Virus record (IMG/VR): IMGVR_UViG_3300035633_000036 | Location: 1 to 20,259 of that record | DNA from: a virus | DNA: 20,259 nucleotides | Reading direction: 5' to 3' (one strand) | Part shown: positions 1 through 4,983 of the stretch, in pieces | How the letters are laid out: every line of letters starts with the position of its first letter | Numbering within the stretch: the first letter of the stretch is position 1 | Notes under the pieces: generated by a model | Told to the model about the DNA's origin: nothing | Databases searched by the model: none | What the model saw: the letters and a program-made list of their open reading frames with translations, nothing else | Program-made: the position numbers and the translations under genes

Positions 1-445
1 GTCTCTACAGGAGCACGCTCTCTTCAATCTCAATAATACTCTTTATTGTCTCGGTGTGGAAGTTCCGGACGGGACTCAATATATCGTACCCTCTGAGCTG
101 GAAGGCCTAGAGTGCTTCGTTGAGGTTGCAGACGAGACCTACGAAGGCCGTAAGCGTACTCGTATCGTTGACGTTCTTCCGGAGGATGCAGAAGAAGAAC
201 CCGAGGAAGAAGACGAGCGTACCGAGGTTGAAGACGAGCCGGAAGAGCCGGACGGAGGAGAGGATCTAGACCCGTTGTCCGAAGACGAGGTACTAGAGAT
301 GAAGACCTCAGACCTCGAAGACGTGATAGAGGACTACGAGCTTGACGTAGACCTCGGAGAGTACAAGACGCTCGGTAAGAAGCGTAACGCTGTGCTTGAC
401 GCTCTGGAGGAAGCCGGTTATATCGAAGAGCCGGAAGCAGACTAG
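1..445 (+). CDS. Putative ssDNA-binding/recombination protein, C-terminal part (5' end outside window)
   Basis: The reading frame is open from base 2 to the TAG at 443-445, giving 147 residues with no start, so the gene is cut by the window edge. A GTG at base 56 is in frame but is probably an internal valine. The first 60 or so residues (ending in a YEGRKRTRIVDVLP segment) resemble, from memory, the C-terminal part of DUF669-type phage proteins, which sit in replication/recombination operons and are thought to bind single-stranded DNA. A strongly acidic linker rich in Glu and Asp follows, then about 50 residues that look like a SAP/HeH-type helical fold (LSEDEVLEMKTSDLEDVIED and onward). Acidic tails on ssDNA-binding proteins commonly recruit partners, which fits the nuclease and helicase downstream. 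The family call rests on the pattern and the neighbours only. Confidence 0.55.
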   Translation, partial: SLQEHALFNLNNTLYCLGVEVPDGTQYIVPSELEGLECFVEVADETYEGRKRTRIVDVLPEDAEEEPEEEDERTEVEDEPEEPDGGEDLDPLSEDEVLEMKTSDLEDVIEDYELDVDLGEYKTLGKKRNAVLDALEEAGYIEEPEAD

Positions 446-525
446 AGGAGTGGGCTCACGCTGGGGAGGTCAAAGCTCTGGACTAGAGTTACTCTTATCT
501 GGGGCCTCCTCCCCTCTTCGTTACC
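446..525 (+). promoter_or_regulatory. 80-bp intergenic leader with a possible hairpin
   Basis: This gap holds GGGGAGG (463-469) and its exact reverse complement CCTCCCC (508-514), separated by 38 bases. A pyrimidine-rich run CCTCCTCCCCTCTTCGTT (505-522) lies directly before the next ATG. A similar pyrimidine run follows the terminator hairpin near 2290-2315, so this may be a weak terminator or an RNA structure controlling the next gene. I see no convincing -35/-10 promoter pair. The stem is short and the loop long, so the call is weak. Confidence 0.25.
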
Positions 526-849
526 ATGCCAGTACAACCTGAGACAAGACTAAAGACCCGTATAGTAGAGGAGCTGGAGGAGCAGGTAGGGGGAACGTGG
601 AAGAAGATACACGGGGAAGAGTATCAGCCCTTTATGCTAGACCTCGTAGGCTGTGTCCGTGGGCTGTACTTCGAGCTTGAGGTAAAGGTACCAGGTAACA
701 AAGCTACGAAGAGACAGCAAGACCGGATAGACGAAGTACGAGAGGAGGGAGGAGTATCAGACGTTGTCACCAGTCCACAGGAAGCAGTCAAGATTGTACG
801 GAGGGCTCTGGCAAGAGCAAAGACCCGTAGTAGACTTCGTTCTAGGTAG
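526..849 (+). CDS. VRR-NUC family nuclease (PD-(D/E)XK fold)
   Basis: This 107-residue protein matches the small stand-alone VRR-NUC nucleases common in phage replication modules, which are thought to cut branched or flap DNA as homodimers. The catalytic pattern is visible: Asp39 in MLDLVG (the usual PDLLG position), then Glu52 and Lys54 in FELEVK, then the conserved Gln64 in KRQQD. The GGVSDVVTSPQEA stretch near the C-terminus also fits the family. The length is normal for single-domain members. The last 20 residues are very basic and are encoded where the gene overlaps the helicase start. The ATG at 526 has no Shine-Dalgarno sequence; the bases before it are pyrimidines. The nearest upstream in-frame stop is the TAG at 484-486 and no better start exists, so the start is kept with some doubt. 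Confidence 0.85.
   Translation: MPVQPETRLKTRIVEELEEQVGGTWKKIHGEEYQPFMLDLVGCVRGLYFELEVKVPGNKATKRQQDRIDEVREEGGVSDVVTSPQEAVKIVRRALARAKTRSRLRSR
743..754 (+). promoter_or_regulatory. Shine-Dalgarno tract for the helicase inside the nuclease gene
   Basis: AGGAGGGAGGAG ends nine bases before the TTG at 764. It supports TTG as the helicase start although the site lies inside the preceding gene. Confidence 0.6.
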
Positions 850-2173
850 AGAGGCTTCAGCCCTATTCTGTGAGCAGCGTACGGGTAAGACCTACATTAC
901 AGCAGCAATAGTAGAGCAGATCCTACACCCTGAAGCAGAGATCCTCGGGGTTGTTCCACTATCGAATATAGAGACAGCATGGGTACGAGTTCTGCAGCAA
1001 GTCAGGGGCCTAAGTGTCTGCCGTTCCTGGGAGGAGTACGTAGATACGGAGTGGCCCCGCTTGCTGCTCGTGCACTTCGAGGCCGTACCTAAGATATCAC
1101 GCTTTCTAGTCAAGAACCACTGGACACTAGGCTACGTTGACGAGTCCCAGAGATTACGTAGCAGGAATGGGAAGCAGTCAAAGGCTATAGGCCGTATCAA
1201 AGACTGTGAGCGTAAGCTCATTCTGACAGGTACTCCGATTGACAAAGGCCTAGAGGATCTCAAGAACCCAGACACAAGCAAGCTAGCTAAGCAAGACCCT
1301 CAAGAGCTGTGGGCTCAGTTCCGCTTCTTAGATCCTACTCTCTTCGGTACCGTATGGCAGGACTTTGACGAGGAGTTCCTACGTCCGTGTGGTTACAAAG
1401 GAAAAGAGAGACGGTATAGGCCGTCAATGCTCCCCGAGTTCTACAGCCGTATAAGCCCATACATAATGAGAGTCACTAAGACTCAAGTAGGTATAGAACC
1501 TCTGAGGATCAAGCGTGCTGCAGTTTTCCTCCGAGGGAAGCAGAGACAGCTGTACCGAGAGATGGAGGAGGACTTTGTTACACGTCTAGGTAGGAAAGTC
1601 TTCAGAGCCCCTCTCAAGATTACTCAGAAGGTCAGGCTACAGCAGTTAACAGGAGGCTTCATAACTGAGAAGAAGGGGAAGAAGCGTATACAGCACAGAG
1701 TAGGTAGCTCGAAGCTCAAGAGACTAGGCAAGCTCCTTCCTAAGCTGCAGACTCCTACGGTTATCTTCTACAAGTTCAAGGAAGAGCTGGAACTCATACT
1801 AGAGCTGCTAGAAGAGAAGTACCCAGACGCTGCTATAGACTACATAAGCGGTCAGAATAGGCAACACAGAACAGAGATACTAGATGACTTCCAGGCTGGA
1901 CGGATAGACTACCTCGTAGTACAGGTCAGGGCTGGGGGAACTGGAGTAGATCTCTACGAGGCTAACTCTGCTGCAGTATACTCCTGCACTCACAGCTACG
2001 TTGACTTTGACCAGCTGCTATCACGTCTGCAGGTACGAGGGAAGGAGCCTATAGATCTGTGGTTACTTTACTGCAAGGGAACTATTGACGAGGATATACT
2101 AGGGGCTATACGCTTCAAGGACACGGTAACTAACAGGTTCCACAGGAGAGTAAAGAAGAGGCAGAAGAGATGA
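764..2173 (+). CDS. SNF2-type DNA helicase/translocase
   Basis: This 469-residue protein is a superfamily 2 ATPase of the small phage SNF2 type, expected to translocate on DNA during replication or repair. Motifs run in order. An LYGGLWQEQRPVVDF stretch takes the place of the N-terminal Q-like motif. Walker A is EQRTGKT (37-43), Walker B is DESQ (126-129) and motif III is TGTP (155-158). The C-terminal lobe carries VRAGGTGVDL (388-397, motif V) and QLLSRLQVRG (417-426, motif VI, where SNF2 proteins usually read RxxRxGQ). The C-terminus is highly basic. The TTG start lies inside the nuclease gene, giving an 86-base overlap in another frame. It is supported by the AGGAGGGAGGAG tract and by the Q-like region beginning almost at residue 10. 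The TGA stop overlaps the ATG of the next small gene. Confidence 0.88.
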   Translation: MSPVHRKQSRLYGGLWQEQRPVVDFVLGREASALFCEQRTGKTYITAAIVEQILHPEAEILGVVPLSNIETAWVRVLQQVRGLSVCRSWEEYVDTEWPRLLLVHFEAVPKISRFLVKNHWTLGYVDESQRLRSRNGKQSKAIGRIKDCERKLILTGTPIDKGLEDLKNPDTSKLAKQDPQELWAQFRFLDPTLFGTVWQDFDEEFLRPCGYKGKERRYRPSMLPEFYSRISPYIMRVTKTQVGIEPLRIKRAAVFLRGKQRQLYREMEEDFVTRLGRKVFRAPLKITQKVRLQQLTGGFITEKKGKKRIQHRVGSSKLKRLGKLLPKLQTPTVIFYKFKEELELILELLEEKYPDAAIDYISGQNRQHRTEILDDFQAGRIDYLVVQVRAGGTGVDLYEANSAAVYSCTHSYVDFDQLLSRLQVRGKEPIDLWLLYCKGTIDEDILGAIRFKDTVTNRFHRRVKKRQKR

Positions 2174-2274
2174 AGACCGTAGCTCTATGGTTACTTGTGA
2201 TCGTAGCCGGAGTACTACTCGGACAAGGCTACGTATGGTTAAGAGTGAGGATACGTAGAAGGAAGAACGGGTAG
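2170..2274 (+). CDS. 34-residue single-pass membrane peptide
   Basis: The ATG at 2170 overlaps the helicase TGA as ATGA, a strong sign of translational coupling. The frame runs 34 codons to TAG at 2272-2274. The peptide has a short MKT start, a hydrophobic stretch of about 16 residues (roughly residues 4-19, VALWLLVIVAGVLLG) and a strongly basic tail (RVRIRRRKNG). This is the pattern of a single-span inner membrane peptide with its C-terminus in the cytoplasm by the positive-inside rule. There is no lipobox. Its stop codon lies inside the left arm of the terminator palindrome. I do not recognise a family. A holin-like, antiholin-like or membrane-anchoring role is possible but unproven. Confidence 0.6.
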   Translation: MKTVALWLLVIVAGVLLGQGYVWLRVRIRRRKNG

Positions 2275-2290
2275 CCGGTTGACTACCCGT
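2267..2290. terminator. Bidirectional terminator between convergent operons
   Basis: ACGGGTAG (2267-2274) and CTACCCGT (2283-2290) form a perfect 8-bp stem with an 8-base loop. It is the only clear palindrome in the gap between the rightward replication genes and the leftward tail/lysis genes. Pyrimidine-rich sequence follows on both strands: CCTCTCCTCTTCC going right and TCTTCCTTCT going left. Long U runs are lacking, so strength is uncertain. Confidence 0.65.
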
Positions 2291-2321
2291 CCTCTCCTCT
2301 TCCTTGCTTCGTTCGCTTGCT

Positions 2322-2678
2322 CTAAGCAGGGGTAGCAGGAAGACCCTTGTTGAAGAAGCTGAGTGCTCCAGCCTTCAACCCGTCAGTGATCTTCTCCAGA
2401 GCGTCACCCTCGAAGAAGGCAACCTTTTTGACGAGAGCGTTAGGCTCGTTGCCTATACCCGCGTCCCAGACTTCTGCAAGGAACTCGTCACGCTCACTCT
2501 TCGGTAACGAGATGAACTTACCCGCTACCTGAGTGGTCTTCATGAGTTCCCCGAGAAGAACCATAGTAAACATTGTACTCTTGACTCCGTGCTCTTCGGC
2601 AGCGTCTTTGATAGCGTTAGCCGCTACAATGAGCTTGTCTGCCTCTGCACGGTATTCAGGATGATCTAACGGACTCAT
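2322..2678 (-). CDS. Hypothetical protein, last gene of the late operon
   Basis: This is a 118-residue, mostly helical soluble protein that I do not recognise. It has no signal peptide. Residues 36-47 (MFTMVLLGELMK) are mildly hydrophobic, and residues 80-110 (around LVKKVAFFEGDALEKITDGL) could form an amphipathic helix. The ATG follows an AAGGAGG ribosome binding site at seven bases, so the start is secure. It lies 12 bases downstream of the amidase stop, at the end of the lysis cassette. A lysis accessory role is possible from position only. Transcription past it should end at the palindrome at 2267-2290. Confidence 0.7.
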   Translation of the reverse strand: MSPLDHPEYRAEADKLIVAANAIKDAAEEHGVKSTMFTMVLLGELMKTTQVAGKFISLPKSERDEFLAEVWDAGIGNEPNALVKKVAFFEGDALEKITDGLKAGALSFFNKGLPATPA

Positions 2679-2690
2679 ACCGAGGCCTCC

Positions 2691-3308
2691 TTACTTTAGG
2701 TTGAAGAACCTGTAGAGAGCAGTCTTGACCGCTCCTACGTAGTTACCCCGCCACTCTTTTGATACACACCTATCCTCTGCAAGGAAGGCAGGCTCAAGTA
2801 TAGCAGCAGGTATGTTACGAGCGTGAAGCTTCCGGAGCACTCGAAAGCTCTTACGCTTTAGCCCTCGGTTCTTGTTACCGAGGCTACGGTTGAACTCCTC
2901 TATAAGAAGTTCTCCCAGCTTGCGGGTCTTAGGGCCTGGAAACTTACGTATAAAGACCTCGTGTCCTGTGGCCTTCGTCAACCCTAGAGAGTTGAGAGTA
3001 GAGCGGTTGAGATGGAACTCAACAGCTGCTTGTACAGAGTCTCTAAGAGCCCACTCTACCCTAGCGTCTATATTACCCATTCCCCCGAGGAACGAAGGAG
3101 GGCTTAGCTTACTTATCTTCTGTACTATGTCCCACGGATGAGAGGCCCCGTCAATATGAATGAAGACCGGACAGAGGAGCCCTTCACTATCGAGCTGCTG
3201 CACGAGGTTGAGAGCGTCTGCATAGCACAGGCTCCACTCGTCACGATCTCTCAGCGTTGCTCCTGTACCTCTTCCGTGATGACCTACTAGGATTCCTACC
3301 TTTATCAT
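2691..3308 (-). CDS. N-acetylmuramoyl-L-alanine amidase (Amidase_3-like endolysin)
   Basis: This 205-residue protein has the layout of zinc amidases that cut the bond between MurNAc and the stem peptide of peptidoglycan. VGHHGRGTGA (8-17) replaces the usual DPGHGGxDxGA, giving His10 or His11 as first zinc ligand. Glu24 in RDRDEW is the likely second ligand and His99 in VEFHLN the third. The RGLKRKSFRVLRK stretch followed by AAILEPAFL places the catalytic Glu at 172. There is no signal peptide or wall-binding domain, so it probably needs a holin-type partner. The preceding gene encodes a membrane protein that could serve, six bases away. The site before the ATG is only a weak AAGGGG inside the upstream gene, which suggests coupled translation. 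The first motif is divergent, so activity is inferred. Confidence 0.8.
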   Translation of the reverse strand: MIKVGILVGHHGRGTGATLRDRDEWSLCYADALNLVQQLDSEGLLCPVFIHIDGASHPWDIVQKISKLSPPSFLGGMGNIDARVEWALRDSVQAAVEFHLNRSTLNSLGLTKATGHEVFIRKFPGPKTRKLGELLIEEFNRSLGNKNRGLKRKSFRVLRKLHARNIPAAILEPAFLAEDRCVSKEWRGNYVGAVKTALYRFFNLK

Positions 3309-3314
3309 GAGAAC

Positions 3315-3593
3315 TCACCCCTTAAATACCAGAGCTAGGGCAGCTCCTACGACAGCTAGAAAGAATCCCCCGAGGATTACGTATACCCAGTTGATACGAG
3401 ACACGAGGCCCCGTATCTTACCCGCTTGACAGCTCACTTGAGTAGCAAGCGTAGCACGTTCTCCACTCTCTTGAGTAATCCTACTGTGTACTATATCTAT
3501 CTTCCTGTCTAGTTTGTCATCTAGAGTAGTGATAGATCCTCGGCAGAAGCGTACCTCTTCTAGGATTACTTCTAGCATCTTGCCGTTATCCAC
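3315..3593 (-). CDS. Coiled-coil membrane protein, XhlA/holin-like
   Basis: The 92-residue protein has an N-terminal heptad-rich helix (about residues 5-60) and one strong C-terminal membrane span (about 69-90, VYVILGGFFLAVVGAALALV) ending in a short basic KG. This matches the layout of XhlA-type hemolysin/holin proteins found beside phage endolysins, and it lies directly upstream of the amidase. The GTG start follows AGGAGG at four bases. Two cysteines (Cys17 and Cys55) lie in the soluble part. A tail-associated coiled coil or a spanin-like component is an alternative. The role in lysis is inferred from layout and position. Confidence 0.7.
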   Translation of the reverse strand: MDNGKMLEVILEEVRFCRGSITTLDDKLDRKIDIVHSRITQESGERATLATQVSCQAGKIRGLVSRINWVYVILGGFFLAVVGAALALVFKG

Positions 3594-3601
3594 AGAGCCT
3601 C

Positions 3602-3970
3602 CTACTTAGAGGGCTTAAATATCAGATGGAAGTCAAAGACTCCAGCTGCGACTGTGTTCTTTACCCACTTGAGACGTAGACCGTTGAACCTACAGCCGTA
3701 CGAGCCTATATCTCTCACTGCATTGACGGTACCTAGTGCAGTGTACTTCCCGTTAGCTGGGGCTGTGTCAGGGTAAGCCTCTGCTGAAGACGAACCAGGC
3801 TTAACAAAGCTCGTCAGCCCGTACCACGCTTCCGGCTTGCCTCCGAAGGCTACATTACCTTCTGCAGTCAGGCCCGTGGGAGTCCCTGTCAACCCTGTTG
3901 TCTGCTCTACGCAATAGGAGAAGATATCTGCAGGGCCTGGATACTTCTCAGTCTCCCAGTCCTGAGTCAT
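3602..3970 (-). CDS. Small virion-like protein with a disrupted 5' end
   Basis: From the first usable ATG (3970) this gives 122 residues, rich in Gly, Thr and aromatic residues like small tail or baseplate proteins. I do not recognise the family. This ATG has no ribosome binding site, unlike most neighbours. The frame stays open for 20 more codons upstream, and these read like real protein (VGPFEVWSFLDVD), up to a TGA at 4031-4033. A good AGGAGG (4061-4066) lies further upstream, followed by an ATG (4060) in the same frame as the TGA and a GTG (4050) in another frame. An 8-bp tandem repeat sits between. Removing one repeat unit would join the GTG frame to this gene and give about 146 residues. 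As it stands, the gene may be switched off, recoded, or started internally at low level. Confidence 0.55.
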   Translation of the reverse strand: MTQDWETEKYPGPADIFSYCVEQTTGLTGTPTGLTAEGNVAFGGKPEAWYGLTSFVKPGSSSAEAYPDTAPANGKYTALGTVNAVRDIGSYGCRFNGLRLKWVKNTVAAGVFDFHLIFKPSK

Positions 3971-4060
3971 ATCTACGTCTAGAAAAGACCAGACCTCGAA
4001 GGGGCCTACTCTTGTCTTCTTGTCTTCTTGTCAGCGTTGATTGTTGCCACTTTTACTCAT
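3971..4060 (-). other. Disrupted N-terminal coding region of the 3602-3970 gene
   Basis: Two short frames follow the AGGAGG at 4061-4066. ATG at 4060 directly abuts it and runs nine codons (MSKSGNNQR) to TGA at 4031-4033, in frame with the downstream gene. GTG at 4050 is ten bases after GGAGG and runs 14 codons (VATINADKKTRRQE) to TAG at 4006-4008. Downstream of the repeat the coding-like sequence continues in the frame of the main gene. Either a one-unit repeat gain or a CGA-to-TGA change would explain the break. Readthrough of the TGA-C context is also possible. Confidence 0.45.
4009..4032. repeat. 8-bp tandem repeat, about 2.9 copies
   Basis: On the plus strand TTCTTGTC occurs at 4017-4024 and 4025-4032, preceded by CTCTTGTC at 4009-4016 (7 of 8 bases). 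On the coding strand the unit is GACAAGAA. Eight is not a multiple of three, so gain or loss of one unit shifts the reading frame of the gene it lies in. Confidence 0.85.
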
Positions 4061-4066
4061 CCTCCT

Positions 4067-4450
4067 TTACAAGCTGAAAGTCTCACCAGGGCCTACACGC
4101 TTAGCCCACTTTTCGCTTGATACCGCTGTACGTAGCGGAAGTTTAAGAGACTGGTGCAGGAGCGTGCTTGCTCCAGCTAGTACCCCACCTTCCTGCAGAG
4201 CAACCCCTACAGATCCTGCCCAGTCTCCTGTAGCTACAACGTTCTTAGCGTACGAGACTGCCGAACTGATACCGAGGTTAAGATACGGTATAGCTCCGTT
4301 AGGCAGCTTAGATATACCGTGCTTTGCTACTGCACCTACTGCTGTGTTGATGATTGCCTCAGGGGTTACGGCAGCAAGAACCACAGGAGCAGCAGTCTTC
4401 ACTACAGCAGCTCCAGCCTTACCTAAGCCCCTCATAAGTTCCTTGAACAT
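4067..4450 (-). CDS. Small Ala/Val-rich hydrophobic phage protein
   Basis: The 127-residue protein begins with a basic amphipathic helix (MFKELMRGLGKAG), followed by a long Ala/Val-rich hydrophobic region (about residues 13-44) and a second moderately hydrophobic stretch (about 85-105, around VALQEGGVLAGASTLLHQ). It ends with a basic tail. It could be membrane-associated, either a holin-like protein of the lysis cassette or a tail-tip protein that enters the membrane on infection. I cannot name the family. The ATG follows AAAGGAGG at about seven bases. The gene lies 12 bases after the previous stop, and its own TAA overlaps the ribosome binding site of the next gene. Confidence 0.65.
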   Translation of the reverse strand: MFKELMRGLGKAGAAVVKTAAPVVLAAVTPEAIINTAVGAVAKHGISKLPNGAIPYLNLGISSAVSYAKNVVATGDWAGSVGVALQEGGVLAGASTLLHQSLKLPLRTAVSSEKWAKRVGPGETFSL

Positions 4451-4462
4451 ATTAGGCCTCCT

Positions 4463-4981
4463 TTACGGTGTGTCTACCGCGTGTCTGATACTCACGTCAT
4501 CTCTAGGGCTGGACGCTGCAGAAGAGGATACTACTCTTTTTACCCAGATAGCTTGAGCGTCTCCAGGCCCGAGGGTACCTATTGAGAGTGCAGACCCTAC
4601 GTCTGTAGGGTGACTGAATGTCACTCCAGCTGGAGCAGTGCTCTCGTTAGCTATCGTGGTAGCTACTCCTGTTGAGATGCCGTCTCCTACTCCTGCAGGG
4701 TCTAGCCCTATATCTATTTGTGTGTCAGCGCTAGGAGTCTCTACTCCTATGTATACTGCAAAGTCTGCAGAGTCCGTGTCACTCGTGTTGATAATGTAGT
4801 AGCATCTGTACTCAGTGTCTCCGGAAGATGCTTCACCGCTGGACACGTTGTCAAAGAGATTCTCAATGATAGAGTAGGAGATCTGGTCATTAGAGATCTG
4901 ACCTCCTAGAGAGTCATCCGGAACAAAGTTACTCTGTCCTCCGCTGAGTCTGAACTCTATGTCTATTGCTTCTACTACCAT
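4463..4981 (-). CDS. Virion-associated protein next to the tail tip
   Basis: The 172-residue protein is predicted to be all beta. It begins with EFRLSGG and contains a SLGG motif (25-27 region), NLFDNVSSGEASSGDTEYRC (around 40-60), STAPAGVTFSHP and QAIWVKRVV. I associate this pattern from memory with small structural proteins encoded just after J-like tail tip genes in other siphophages, but I have no functional name for it. It sits two bases after the tail tip stop. The ribosome binding site is weak (GACGAGAC), so translation may be coupled to the large gene upstream. A role at the tail tip or in host contact is inferred from position. Confidence 0.65.
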   Translation of the reverse strand: MVVEAIDIEFRLSGGQSNFVPDDSLGGQISNDQISYSIIENLFDNVSSGEASSGDTEYRCYYIINTSDTDSADFAVYIGVETPSADTQIDIGLDPAGVGDGISTGVATTIANESTAPAGVTFSHPTDVGSALSIGTLGPGDAQAIWVKRVVSSSAASSPRDDVSIRHAVDTP

Positions 4982-4983
4982 TG

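Noticed and set aside
4009-4032. CRISPR-like or origin-type repeat
   Set aside because: Units are 8 bases long with no spacers and lie inside a coding region; the array is too short for either.
4031-4033. Genome-wide reassignment of TGA to an amino acid
   Set aside because: Several genes here end cleanly at TGA (helicase, hub, XhlA-like, chaperone extension), and reading through would run into overlaps with the next gene, so TGA is a normal stop. Only local readthrough remains possible.
4041-4556. 171-codon open frame on the plus strand
   Set aside because: It is antisense to two genes that each have clear protein-like sequence; the frame looks like a by-product of the Ala/Val-rich gene on the other strand.
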